Of a stretch of DNA of 64,000 nt, positions 17,114 through 25,956 are shown piece by piece. The notes beneath the pieces are model-generated. The model was not told where the DNA came from and ran no database searches. It saw only the letters and a list, made by a program, of their open reading frames with translations. Both the position numbers and the translations under genes were made by a program. Within the stretch, counting starts at the first letter, position 1, and the number at the start of each line of letters is the position of its first letter. Origin of the DNA: Reinekea sp. G2M2-21 (GTDB lineage: Bacteria; Pseudomonadota; Gammaproteobacteria; Pseudomonadales; Natronospirillaceae); assembly GCF_015687175.1 (NCBI RefSeq), contig NZ_JADPQG010000002.1:310001-374000 (forward strand). Reading direction: 5' to 3'.

Positions 17114-17610
17114 GGTGACACCTCCGTTTGCGGAATCACTTGCCGCAATTCACGCAGTAAACGGCGTGTATTGGAATTCGACATGTGCATCATGGTTGCA
17201 ATTTCATCCATCGTAAAACCGTCAACATAGTAATAAAGCGCGGCTTCCTGGGTTCGCTCTGGAACCCGGTTCAGCACTTTCATAATGCGGTCCAGATTGA
17301 TAATTTGGTTTTCAGTGGAGGTTTCTTCGAGGTCATCTTCTGGGATAGAGTCCAAAAGCAGGTCGCGCTCGCGCACGCGCTGATGACGCAATGCATTCAG
17401 ACTGACATTGGTGGCCATCCGGTACAACAGGCTCGATAGCCCATTTGCCGTGAGTCGCGTTTGCTGCTGCAGCAATTGCACAAACACATCTTGCATGGCG
17501 TCCATGGCCCGCTGTTCATTCGCCAATATCGACTGGCACCGGCGTAACACCATGCCCCCGTATCGTTCGTACAGGTTTGCCACTTCCAATAGCGTATTTT
17601 CTGTTGTCAT
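17110..17610 (-). CDS. ECF-type RNA polymerase sigma factor
   Basis: 166 residues with the two sigma-70 regions of ECF factors: region 2 (NLYERYGGMVLRRCQSIL, AMDAMQDVFVQLL, LYRMATNVSLNALRHQRVRERD) and region 4 (RVPERTQEAALYYYVDGFTMDEIATMMHMSNSNTRRLLRELRQ), whose helix-turn-helix reads the -35 box. It heads the operon with the DUF4384 anti-sigma factor and the caspase-like protein, so release from the anti-sigma factor probably switches on this same operon. An AT-rich stretch of about 130 bases upstream (17611-17741) should hold the autoregulated promoter; I cannot identify its -35/-10 boxes by eye. Confidence 0.9.
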   Translation of the reverse strand: MTTENTLLEVANLYERYGGMVLRRCQSILANEQRAMDAMQDVFVQLLQQQTRLTANGLSSLLYRMATNVSLNALRHQRVRERDLLLDSIPEDDLEETSTENQIINLDRIMKVLNRVPERTQEAALYYYVDGFTMDEIATMMHMSNSNTRRLLRELRQVIPQTEVSP

Positions 17611-17741
17611 GTCCTTTCCGTGTTACCCGTTGAGTCACTCCACATCGCTTCCACTGACCGGTTTTTGTTTGGGTTAATGGCCTTGCGATATGTGTTAAAC
17701 ACCTGAGCGACCAAAAAGCGTCAAAAATAAATTAAAAAAAC

Positions 17742-18314
17742 TCAGCTTTGGTACCGAACCTGAATAAAACCGTAAAAGACAAAACTTAAAGACAAGAGCT
17801 GTAACGTCATGAGGATGGGCTTACCCTGCAAGCCCATCAAGGTCGCCATCGACAGATTCATTAACATGAAAAACAACCAACCGACAGGATTGCTTTTCGC
17901 CAGAAAGTAACTGCCCAACAGGAATCCAGTCATGATCCCCAGTTCTAAAACCTGAGACAGAGATGTCACACCACCGTTTAGCAACAGACTGTATATCAGT
18001 CCAAACGCAACGGCCGCGTAGGTGGCGGCTGCCACACTGTGATTGATCAAGCGCGAAGCACTGAGCTTGCCCTGATAGGTGTTGTACAGGCCCAACAACA
18101 TAGCCGGTACACCGCCCGCTTCAATGGCAGCAGCGATCCAGTTGTTGTGATCGATCATGATAATGACCCAGGCCGGAACCCCAAGGATATAGACAAGCCA
18201 ACCGATGAGCTTGAGCTGTCGTCGTTGCGCCTTAGCCTGGCGCTCGGCAAGGGCAAACAAAATTTTGTTTGCGAGGTAAAACAACCCACCCCAAAACTGA
18301 AGAATAAGATCCAT
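17742..18314 (-). CDS. Multi-pass inner membrane protein of unknown function
   Basis: 190 residues with about six hydrophobic segments and a basic loop QAKAQRRQLK near residue 28. Features such as GWLVYILGVPAWVIIMIDHNNW, AGGVPAMLLGLYNTYQG and the C-terminal SFVFYGFIQVRYQS faintly resemble small nucleoside/NMN transporters of the PnuC type, but the hallmark motifs are not clear, so I leave the family open. It lies between a sigma-factor operon and a diguanylate cyclase gene (12 bases upstream on the same strand), and may be cotranscribed with the latter. Confidence 0.6.
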   Translation of the reverse strand: MDLILQFWGGLFYLANKILFALAERQAKAQRRQLKLIGWLVYILGVPAWVIIMIDHNNWIAAAIEAGGVPAMLLGLYNTYQGKLSASRLINHSVAAATYAAVAFGLIYSLLLNGGVTSLSQVLELGIMTGFLLGSYFLAKSNPVGWLFFMLMNLSMATLMGLQGKPILMTLQLLSLSFVFYGFIQVRYQS

Positions 18315-18326
18315 TAAGTTAGTGCC

Positions 18327-19310
18327 CTAGATTTCCTTCGGTGTGAGTTCTGCGATACTGACCGCGTTTTTACCTGAGTCCTTCGCGCTGTACATTGCCT
18401 GGTCGGCGCGAGCTAACCATTGGTCGGCGGTTTCACCCATTTGATATTCAGAAACCCCAACCGACATCGAGACCGCTTTACCGGTGACCGCTCGATCTTG
18501 AACGACACGTTCACGTATATCATTGGCCAATACATGCGTGGTCGCGATGTCGGAGTGATTCGCCAACACCATAAATTCGTCGCCACCATAACGGTACAGA
18601 TAGTCGGTGCTGCGGATACGTTGCTGAATTAGTTCGGCGACGCGCTTTAACACCTGATCTCCCACGAGATGACCAAATTCATCGTTGATCACTTTAAAGT
18701 CGTCCATGTCCAGAAAGATCAATGACATGGGTTGCCGGTCGCGGGCATGCAGATGGATTAGGCTGTCCAATTGTTCGCGCAATGCACGGCGATTTCCGGC
18801 ACCCGTCAACGCGTCGACGCGACTCAACTGCTTTAACTCTTCATGTTGCCGGTTACGTTGCCAGGCGAACAAAAACGTAAACAGCACCGTTGCCAGCAGG
18901 GAAAACATCGCTTTGACGGTGTCAAACAGGGAGACCTGGTTTACGAGAATAAGGCTGATCACCATCACCGCCAGGGTGGTGGCAATGACGGCAGGCCAGG
19001 GGCGTAGCAGGAAATAGGCGGCTATGAGTACCGGGTACATGAAGTAAAGATCGTCGATGCCCAATCGGTAGATATTGCTGGTCATGCCAGCCAACGACAC
19101 GATGGCAATTAAGGGCGCAATCACCCGTGTTTGATGCGTGCGCCAAACGTAGATAAAACAACTGAGCGCGCACACAGCACCAAAAATATCCATGACGGCC
19201 ACCCAGTGGTTGCCCATGGTCAGGCGAATCACGGCAAACGGCGCCAAACCCAGCAAACACAGAAAACTGATGCCCAAAACAATCCATTCGTCCGCTGATC
19301 GTTTATTCAT
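18327..19310 (-). CDS. Membrane-bound diguanylate cyclase (GGDEF)
   Basis: 327 residues. Five to six membrane segments fill residues 10-150 (an MHYT/7TM-like module without recognised signature), then a GGDEF domain begins at DALTGAGNRRAL. The active site is intact as RYGGDEF, and an RSTD sequence five residues before it is the product-inhibition (I) site, so it should make c-di-GMP from two GTP and be feedback-inhibited (family knowledge). No EAL domain is present. The likely input is sensed by the membrane part. The gene precedes the membrane protein gene with a 12-base gap. Confidence 0.9.
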   Translation of the reverse strand: MNKRSADEWIVLGISFLCLLGLAPFAVIRLTMGNHWVAVMDIFGAVCALSCFIYVWRTHQTRVIAPLIAIVSLAGMTSNIYRLGIDDLYFMYPVLIAAYFLLRPWPAVIATTLAVMVISLILVNQVSLFDTVKAMFSLLATVLFTFLFAWQRNRQHEELKQLSRVDALTGAGNRRALREQLDSLIHLHARDRQPMSLIFLDMDDFKVINDEFGHLVGDQVLKRVAELIQQRIRSTDYLYRYGGDEFMVLANHSDIATTHVLANDIRERVVQDRAVTGKAVSMSVGVSEYQMGETADQWLARADQAMYSAKDSGKNAVSIAELTPKEI

Positions 19311-19467
19311 GCTCGAACCACCCTCCGTTGTGGCCGAAAATCATAACAGAATCCGGTTTTTCGTGCGGCTATATTCAGACCGCGGGTTATAGCCAAACGC
19401 GCTTAATCTGAAAGCCATCTTGGCCGATAACCTTTTTGTATTCGTGCGCCCAGGCGAAGGAGACGAC

Positions 19468-21024
19468 ATGAGAATTCAAGAGGCCATGGTAGTTCTGCAG
19501 GGAAATGCTTCCAGAACGACGGTAGCAACATCGAGTCAAGTCGTTGAAACCATCCTCGATACCGTCGACGACGAAAACCAAGCCAGTGTCATGCTAACAC
19601 TGTCCACCGAGTCAGCCGAAACCCAGCAGCTGCACAGCCAATCGAAGATACAGTTGCCCAATGATGAAGTCGCCCGGTTCGACTCGCAGTACGTCGCCGA
19701 GCAACTGACACACGTGCTGACACAACGTGAAATAACCGTGCACCGGGCGCAAGCGGAGCAAGACGGCGCAAACAACGTATTGGTCTCCATCCAGCGCATC
19801 AACCGAACGCAGTTACAGGATGAACTGACGGTTGAGGCATTTGGTTCTGTCACCACCCAGTCTGGCGAGTCCATCCAGTTTTTAATGGATATCCGTTACC
19901 AGCGCGACACGACATTTGAATCGGATCAGACCTTCAGCGGTGACCGCGACCTGATGGACCCACTGCTGATCAACACGCACGGCGGCTTGGTCACCTTGAG
20001 CAACACGTTTTTTGAATTTGATCTCGATGCCGACGGCACCCTGGATACCGTCTCGCAAACAGCGACAGGTACCGGATATCTGGTGTTTGATAAAAACGCC
20101 AATGGCGTGATTGACGATGGTCGGGAAATGTTTGGACCCACGACCGGGCAAGGCTATAACGAGCTGCGTGCCTACGATGACGATGGAAACGGTTGGATCG
20201 ACGAACAGGATGCCATCTACGAACGTCTGGGGTTTCTGGGTTTTAATGCCAGTGGCGCGACGTTAACGTCACTGCGTTCTGAAAACGTCGGCGCGATATA
20301 TCTGGGCAGTGCTGCAACGCAGTATGACCTCAACGACGACCAGGGCCAGTTCCTGGCGCGCATCAAACGCACCGGCATGGCCTTGAGTGAACAGGGTCAG
20401 ACCCTGATGGTTCAGGAAGTCGATTTAAAAGCCACGGAACCGGCTAACCGGTTAGTGATGAACGGCATCCCACTGGCCGGTCAAATCCGCACCGACTTCG
20501 CTCCGGTAGAAACACCTTTAAGTGCCTTTACCGGCCTGAACACGGCCTTGGTGAATGGTCGCAATGCACAAACTCAGGTGACACTGGAAAACGTCAATGA
20601 GGGGCTTGAGGTTGTTGAGTCAGCGCCGGTCCGGCAATGGCAACGCAATCCGCCTATCGGCACCATACAGAGTTTTTCTTCAGCAGAAGTACACTTGTTT
20701 TCTTCGCCAAAGACATCTCCCATGACCGTTGAACAGCGACAACGACACTTGCAGGCTTGGGTCACTCAGGCGATGAATACGCTAACGCCCAGCGCCCCGC
20801 ATTCCTCGGTCAACGATCAAAACGAGTCTGTCTATGTGCCGCAGATGCACGAGTTCCGGTTTCTGGATAACCTGCCAGACCGCTATCAATGGCAGCAAGC
20901 TCGGTTAGATCCGAAGTTGCAGGAACTGCGGTCCATGGTGGAAGAGCTGAAGGAGATCCGCCGCAATCAACAGGAAGCGCTGAAACATCTGTCCCTATAT
21001 TCGATAATTCAAGCGGCCGGTTAG
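19468..21024 (+). CDS. Protein with tandem calcium-binding D-x-D-x-D motifs
   Basis: 518 residues. The ATG at 19468 is preceded by AAGGAG at 6 bases; a longer TTG-started reading from 19420 is not needed. There is no signal peptide. A central segment holds DLDADGTLD, DKNANGVIDD and DDDGNGWIDEQD, EF-hand or dockerin-like calcium loops, followed by a Leu-rich ISGA-type stretch. The N-terminal part is Gln/Thr-rich and the C-terminus ends in a coiled coil (KLQELRSMVEELKEIRRNQQEAL). Similar proteins occur singly in Pseudomonas and marine relatives and are annotated only as EF-hand or VCBS-like proteins. Function unknown; export by a type I or flagellar route is conceivable but not shown. Confidence 0.7.
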   Translation: MRIQEAMVVLQGNASRTTVATSSQVVETILDTVDDENQASVMLTLSTESAETQQLHSQSKIQLPNDEVARFDSQYVAEQLTHVLTQREITVHRAQAEQDGANNVLVSIQRINRTQLQDELTVEAFGSVTTQSGESIQFLMDIRYQRDTTFESDQTFSGDRDLMDPLLINTHGGLVTLSNTFFEFDLDADGTLDTVSQTATGTGYLVFDKNANGVIDDGREMFGPTTGQGYNELRAYDDDGNGWIDEQDAIYERLGFLGFNASGATLTSLRSENVGAIYLGSAATQYDLNDDQGQFLARIKRTGMALSEQGQTLMVQEVDLKATEPANRLVMNGIPLAGQIRTDFAPVETPLSAFTGLNTALVNGRNAQTQVTLENVNEGLEVVESAPVRQWQRNPPIGTIQSFSSAEVHLFSSPKTSPMTVEQRQRHLQAWVTQAMNTLTPSAPHSSVNDQNESVYVPQMHEFRFLDNLPDRYQWQQARLDPKLQELRSMVEELKEIRRNQQEALKHLSLYSIIQAAG

Positions 21025-21103
21025 TTTGCTCTTTGTTCAGTCCGGATTCAGCCCGCTACGTTAGACTGGCGACCTATGAACAAACAGGGAGCCAGACCGT
21101 CGC

Positions 21104-21235
21104 ATGCAAGTCGTTATCCGAACATCGCAAGGGTTATTGTTTCTGCTGGTGATTGCCTTGGCCAGTGTGGAATGGGGTGGTTTGGCACCAAGCCAGGACG
21201 AGCCGACCCAGTATTTGAGTCAACTCGGCCGTTAG
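21104..21235 (+). CDS. Possible 43-residue membrane peptide
   Basis: A short frame from ATG 21104 to TAG 21235 encodes a peptide with one hydrophobic stretch (LLFLLVIALASVEW) followed by a polar tail. A weak GGGAGCC lies 14-20 bases upstream. It sits between the calcium-motif gene and the convergent Old Yellow Enzyme gene. Its look is that of a small membrane protein, but there is no independent support. Confidence 0.3.
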   Translation: MQVVIRTSQGLLFLLVIALASVEWGGLAPSQDEPTQYLSQLGR

Positions 21236-21242
21236 TGAGCAC

Positions 21243-22307
21243 TTACACGTCTGCCAGAAATGGGTAGTCGGTGTAGCCTTTCTCGGCGTTGAAATAGTAA
21301 GTTTCTGGATTTGGCTGATTCAATTCGGTGCCCTGTTGCAGACGCTCAACGAGGTCTGGGTTGGCAATGAACAGCTGCCCGAAACTCACCGCATCGGCGC
21401 GGTTATGCTCCAGCAACATCGCCGCACGGGTTTGATCAAGCCCCTGATTGGCAATGTACACACCATCAAAATTCTCTCGCACCAAACGACCGACCGTATG
21501 CTCTTCCTTCGTGTCCTCGCGGGCAAAAATAAACGCGATATGACGCTCACTGAGCTGCTGAGCCACATAGGTAAACAGGGCTTCGGGATTGGAGTCTTCC
21601 AGACCCGCACCATCACTGGCCGGCGCTAAATGCACACCAACCTTGTCCGCGCCCCAAACGTCGATCAGCACATCAACGATTTCCAGCAGAAACCGGGCTC
21701 GGTTTTCAATGCTGCCGCCGTATTCGTCAGTCCGGGTGTTGGTACTTTCATGCAGGAACTGATCGAACAGATAGCCATTCGCGCCATGCAACTCGACACC
21801 ATCAAACCCAGCGGTTTTAGCGTTTTCAGCCGCGCGTCGGTAGATGGTATGCAGGTTTTTGATTTCCACCAGCGACAGCGCCCGAGGCACCACGAACGGT
21901 TTATACGGACGGATATGGCTGACATGACCGGGTGCGGCAATTTCAGACGGCGCTACGGGCAACTCACCGCCCAGATACGTTGGGTCGGAAATTCGGCCTA
22001 CATGCCACAGTTGCATGAAAATGCGACCGCCTTCCGCATGCACGGCTTCCGTGATCGGTTTCCAGCCTTCGGTTTGCGCGTCATTCCAGATTCCGGGGGT
22101 GTCTGGGTAACCGACGCCCATCGGTGTCACCGACGTCGCTTCTGTCAGAATTAAACCAGCACTGGCGCGCTGCCGGTAATACTCGATCATCAATTCGTTA
22201 GGGATACGCCCAGGGTTATTGGCCCGTGAGCGGGTTAACGGCGCCATGATAATACGGTTGGGCAGGGTATAAGCACCGACTTGAATCGGCTCAAACAGGG
22301 TTGGCAT
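21243..22307 (-). CDS. Old Yellow Enzyme-type alkene reductase (NemA-like)
   Basis: 354 residues, the normal length. It is an FMN-dependent TIM barrel reducing activated C=C bonds or nitro groups with NAD(P)H. Visible are NRIIMAPLTRSRA, LWHVGRISDP, DGVELHGANGYLFDQFLHESTNTRTDEYGGSIENRARF (substrate-binding His-Asn pair and the family signature) and the C-terminal GQLFIANPDLVERL phosphate-binding part. It stands alone: its start is 94 bases from the stop of menI, on the same strand and downstream of the men operon. Cytoplasmic; likely a detoxification enzyme of electrophiles. Confidence 0.93.
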   Translation of the reverse strand: MPTLFEPIQVGAYTLPNRIIMAPLTRSRANNPGRIPNELMIEYYRQRASAGLILTEATSVTPMGVGYPDTPGIWNDAQTEGWKPITEAVHAEGGRIFMQLWHVGRISDPTYLGGELPVAPSEIAAPGHVSHIRPYKPFVVPRALSLVEIKNLHTIYRRAAENAKTAGFDGVELHGANGYLFDQFLHESTNTRTDEYGGSIENRARFLLEIVDVLIDVWGADKVGVHLAPASDGAGLEDSNPEALFTYVAQQLSERHIAFIFAREDTKEEHTVGRLVRENFDGVYIANQGLDQTRAAMLLEHNRADAVSFGQLFIANPDLVERLQQGTELNQPNPETYYFNAEKGYTDYPFLADV

Positions 22308-22401
22308 AAACAGAATTCCTCAAAACCTGAACGGTTAATAACACCTTAGAATTGAGGGCAGTTCTGTTTTATTAAAGGGTCGGTATGGACGCCCTCAAAG
22401 C

Positions 22402-22821
22402 TTAACCGTGCTGTTTCACCGCCATGGTCAACCGTGACGCGCAGACCAGTTTGCCGCGTTGATCTTCAATATTGATCTGCCAGACCTGAATGGTACGGCC
22501 GATATTCACCGGCGTCGCTGTCGCCGTTACCAATCCCTCCGTCACTGCACGAACATGATTGGCGTTGATATCTAATCCGACGGCGACTTCACCCTCTGCA
22601 ACGCAGAAATTGGCGGCCATGCTGCCGACGGTTTCCGCCAACAACACAGAGGCACCACCGTGAAGCAGGCCAAACGGCTGCTTGGTGCGTTCGTCGACCG
22701 GCATGGTGGCGCGCAAAAAGTCATCGCCCACTTCGGTAAACTCAATCCCCATGTGGCTGGTGGCACCCTTCAGACCGAGTTCGGTCATACGGGCAATGTC
22801 AGGTAAGGTCGTCCAGATCAT
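22402..22821 (-). CDS. menI: 1,4-dihydroxy-2-naphthoyl-CoA thioesterase (hotdog fold)
   Basis: 139 residues of the PaaI/YdiI hotdog type. LLHGGASVLLAETVGSMAAN is the family signature, with the His-Gly-Gly and the downstream Glu forming the active site. In this operon it should hydrolyse DHNA-CoA to 1,4-dihydroxy-2-naphthoate, the step after MenB. Assignment to MenI rather than another acyl-CoA thioesterase rests mainly on its position as the last gene of the men operon, where its start overlaps the end of menE by 23 bases. Confidence 0.88.
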   Translation of the reverse strand: MIWTTLPDIARMTELGLKGATSHMGIEFTEVGDDFLRATMPVDERTKQPFGLLHGGASVLLAETVGSMAANFCVAEGEVAVGLDINANHVRAVTEGLVTATATPVNIGRTIQVWQINIEDQRGKLVCASRLTMAVKQHG

Positions 22822-24139
22822 TGTTATTTACCTTTGCAATCAGTGACGGGCGCTGCACTTTCAGTGCGGCATCGGCTTGCCACTGATAGTAGTGTTTCGG
22901 TTGCTCATGAGGCAACAGCTGTTGACGGGCAAAATCGCGCAACCGCTCGAGATCGACACCGGATACCGGGTCAAGCACCGCCACCGTTTTTGCGCCCCAT
23001 TCATCATCGGCCTGCGGCACAATCACAATGTGATTCACCAAACCAGCGTTGATAAACGCCTGTTCGATGGTTTCCGGGCAAACATTTTCGCCCCCGCTGA
23101 TAAACTGGTTGTCACGACGACCGACAAACCGAAACCGGCTGCCACTGATTTCCGCCATATCCCCAGTGGCGAGCCAACCATCCAGAAGCGTTTGCTGTGG
23201 TTGCCAGGGATCGCCATAGCCCAGAAACAGGCTGTCACCCTGAACCAGAATTTCGCCGCCGCGACTTGCACACTGCACATGCGGCAAACATTGCCAATGA
23301 TTGACGGAGACTTCTGTCATTACCTGTGAGGCCATTTCACTGAGCCCATAGCTACGATGCAGCTGCCAGCCTCGTTCGCGCGCCTGTGTGATCAGGGTAT
23401 CTGGTATTGGGGCACCGCCTAAGAGCACCTGTCGTGGTTTACGCGGCATCGACTGCTGCATTAACCGGTGCAATTGGGTGGGCACCAACGACACTCGTGC
23501 GATCGGATACTGTTGATAAGTTTTCGCGTCGTCTGCCGGTTGATCGAACAGCAACGGGCGGCCACTGATCAGCGCACGGAACACCACGCCCAAACCGCCG
23601 ACATGGTGCAGGGGTAAACTGACCAGTGAAAACCCCGCTGTGGATAACGGTAACAATCGGTTACTGCCTTCGGCACTGTGGATAAAGTGAGATAAGCGAT
23701 GCCAGATGCGTTTGGGCGTGCCCGTACTGCCCGAACTGAGCACACCCAACCGGGGCTCAGATTCGGTCATCAACGCCATATCCAAGCCTTCCCGCAACCG
23801 GGTGAAGATGCCTTGCTCACGGTCGGTCAGGTAAACAGTTGCCTGGGTTTGCAACTGAGTCAGCAACGTTTGGGGCGTCTGAGCCGAACAGAGCAACGTC
23901 GCGCCGGTCACGGTCGTGGCGGCCAGTACGTTTATCACATCGCTGGGGTCTTTGGCCATGGGCAACAACAGCACATCATTCATTGCGAGCCCCTGTTGCC
24001 GGAATTCATCGGCTCGCTGTGTCACGACTTGATGTAACTGTGCATAACTGAGGTCGCCGGTACGACTGCACAGTGCGTTTAATGGATTTCTGGCAAAGCC
24101 GACCCGGTCTAACATCCGCCAGGATTCAGACACAGTCAT
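22799..24139 (-). CDS. menE: o-Succinylbenzoate-CoA ligase
   Basis: 446 residues of the adenylate-forming superfamily. The phosphate loop LSSGSTGTPKR, the RSYGLSEMASQVM motif, the LATGDM motif and RFRFVGRRDNQFISGGENVCPETIE mark the fold; the invariant Lys comes near the end (KVQRP). It activates o-succinylbenzoate with ATP and CoA. The start is placed at ATG 24139, two bases after the menC stop; the frame can be extended 42 codons further but that extension is just menC sequence read out of frame. It ends inside the start of menI. Confidence 0.9.
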   Translation of the reverse strand: MTVSESWRMLDRVGFARNPLNALCSRTGDLSYAQLHQVVTQRADEFRQQGLAMNDVLLLPMAKDPSDVINVLAATTVTGATLLCSAQTPQTLLTQLQTQATVYLTDREQGIFTRLREGLDMALMTESEPRLGVLSSGSTGTPKRIWHRLSHFIHSAEGSNRLLPLSTAGFSLVSLPLHHVGGLGVVFRALISGRPLLFDQPADDAKTYQQYPIARVSLVPTQLHRLMQQSMPRKPRQVLLGGAPIPDTLITQARERGWQLHRSYGLSEMASQVMTEVSVNHWQCLPHVQCASRGGEILVQGDSLFLGYGDPWQPQQTLLDGWLATGDMAEISGSRFRFVGRRDNQFISGGENVCPETIEQAFINAGLVNHIVIVPQADDEWGAKTVAVLDPVSGVDLERLRDFARQQLLPHEQPKHYYQWQADAALKVQRPSLIAKVNNNDLDDLT

Positions 24140-24141
24140 GT

Positions 24142-25086
24142 TTACAGTACCTGTTCGACGTCGAATACGGGGGCAATGGGCAGTGGGTTCTCGGCGTCGG
24201 GTGTGTGCCACTGCTGTTGAAAAAAGTCGGCCGTCGCCAACCCCTGCACGGTGGATAACTGCCAATGCCGGGCGAGGTTGTTCAACAGGTTCAAGCCGAC
24301 CAGACTTTCAAAACTGCTGCTCAACACCTGAGAGCAGCCCTGCTGCCGGGCAATTTGATTACAGTCTTGCGTGCGCGACCAGCCCAGCAGGGTTGGTTTG
24401 ATCACCAGAGCAGAACAATGGGGATCGGGCTTGAAATCGGGTTGTCGCAGCCGTTCATCATGGGCAAAAGCCAACCGGGTCACGCTCGGCCAGAGTTGAT
24501 AGCTCAATTCTGGTCTTAGCGGCTCTTCCACATAGGCAATGCGCGGTTCGTCCCCCAGGGCGACATCAAGTTTGTGGATATCTTCATAGGTCCAGCTCTG
24601 ATTCGCGTCCAGCCGGAAACAGATGTGTTCGCAACTTTGCGCCAGCAAGCTCTGTATGCGGGCAATGTCGACATCAATGGGCAAACGGCCGACTTTCACT
24701 TTGTAGCATCGTTTGCCGACGTTAATGACAGTTTCGCCGAGGATGTCATCATCTTCCAACAATAATAGATTCGATTCAACGGCAGGCTCACGCCGTGCAC
24801 AGTTCGGCAAGGTTAGCAGCCCAACAGCTGTCGACAAAGCAGGGGGCAGGTCGACAGACAGCGCCTGTTGTGGCGTCAGGCCCTGTATTTGTGGCAGGGC
24901 TGCTCGGTTATCCACAACCGTGTCGCAGGACCAACCCGGTAACGGCGCAGCTTCTGTCCACAAGGTTTCGTTTGCCGACTGATAGCACAACAATAAGACC
25001 TGACGTTGCTCTATGCTGTGATGACGCAGCGTGACCGACTTGGGTAACGCCAACGTTGCTGACCAGGCCGACCAACGTGCTGTCAT
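24142..25086 (-). CDS. menC: o-Succinylbenzoate synthase
   Basis: 314 residues of the enolase superfamily. The catalytic and metal residues are all in place: the YKVKVG lysine pair, RLDAN, AYVEEPL, FAHDE and the LVIKPTLLG lysine. It dehydrates SHCHC to o-succinylbenzoate. Gene order menB-menC-menE with 3-base and 2-base gaps supports one transcript. The protein length matches the short gammaproteobacterial MenC class. Confidence 0.93.
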   Translation of the reverse strand: MTARWSAWSATLALPKSVTLRHHSIEQRQVLLLCYQSANETLWTEAAPLPGWSCDTVVDNRAALPQIQGLTPQQALSVDLPPALSTAVGLLTLPNCARREPAVESNLLLLEDDDILGETVINVGKRCYKVKVGRLPIDVDIARIQSLLAQSCEHICFRLDANQSWTYEDIHKLDVALGDEPRIAYVEEPLRPELSYQLWPSVTRLAFAHDERLRQPDFKPDPHCSALVIKPTLLGWSRTQDCNQIARQQGCSQVLSSSFESLVGLNLLNNLARHWQLSTVQGLATADFFQQQWHTPDAENPLPIAPVFDVEQVL

Positions 25087-25089
25087 GAC

Positions 25090-25956
25090 CTAGGGAACCC
25101 GGTTAAATTTTTTGAAGTCCGGGTGACGCTTTTCCAGATACGCGTCTCGGCCTTCCTGACCTTCTTCGGTCATGTAAAACATCATTGTCGCGTTACCGGC
25201 CAGTTCCTGAATGCCGGACTGCCCGTCGAGACCCGCGTTAAAGGCTGATTTCAATGTACGCAGTGCCAACGGAGAGTGCTGCAGAATCGTTCGTGCCCAA
25301 TCCACGGTTTCGGTTTCCAGGTCAGCCAATGGCACCACCCTGTTCACCAAGCCCATATCCAACGCTTCCTGGGCGTTGTACTGGCGGCACAACAACCAGA
25401 TTTCCCGGGCTTTCTTCTGGCCAACTATGCTGGCGAGATAACTGGCGCCGAAACCGCCATCAAACGAGCCGACCTTCGGTCCGGTTTGCCCAAAACGGGC
25501 ATTATCCGCCGCGATGGTCAGGTCACAGACCAGATGCAAGACGTGGCCACCACCAATGGAGAAGCCTGCCACCATGGCGATAACCGGTTTTGGACAGGAA
25601 CGGATATCTTTCTGCAAGTCCAGTACGTTCAGGTGATGTACCCCCTGCTCGTCTTTATAACCGGCGTTACCGCGTACGCGTTGATCGCCGCCGGAACAGA
25701 ACGCCATATCACCCTGACCGGTGAAGATCACTACGCCGATGCCGGCGTCAAATCGGGCATCCGCCAACGCGTGAATCATTTCTTTCACCGTCTGCGGCCG
25801 AAACGCATTACGAACTTCAGGTCGGTTAATGGTGATTTTGGCGATGCCTTCAGCCTTGTGATAATAAATGTCTTCATAAGGGGCGGAGCAATCCTGCCAG
25901 TCGGCTGCCGGAACGATGGAACTGTGGCCGGGGTTTACGGATGCTTGGTCAGTCAT
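25090..25956 (-). CDS. menB: 1,4-dihydroxy-2-naphthoyl-CoA synthase
   Basis: 288 residues of the crotonase fold. The oxyanion-hole motif [10 protein letters not shown], the loop [21 protein letters not shown] and [21 protein letters not shown] are characteristic of MenB, which cyclises o-succinylbenzoyl-CoA. The C-terminus ([14 protein letters not shown]) is typical too. Its start codon overlaps the menH stop by 4 bases. This is the type that depends on a bicarbonate-binding site (family knowledge: a Gly in place of Asp in the QTGPKVG region). Confidence 0.96.
   Translation of the reverse strand: MTDQASVNPGHSSIVPAADWQDCSAPYEDIYYHKAEGIAKITINRPEVRNAFRPQTVKEMIHALADARFDAGIGVVIFTGQGDMAFCSGGDQRVRGNAGYKDEQGVHHLNVLDLQKDIRSCPKPVIAMVAGFSIGGGHVLHLVCDLTIAADNARFGQTGPKVGSFDGGFGASYLASIVGQKKAREIWLLCRQYNAQEALDMGLVNRVVPLADLETETVDWARTILQHSPLALRTLKSAFNAGLDGQSGIQELAGNATMMFYMTEEGQEGRDAYLEKRHPDFKKFNRVP

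Noticed and set aside
24140-24265. N-terminal extension of MenE by 42 codons
   Set aside because: It lies inside menC and is unlike MenE; the ATG at 24139 gives the family N-terminus.
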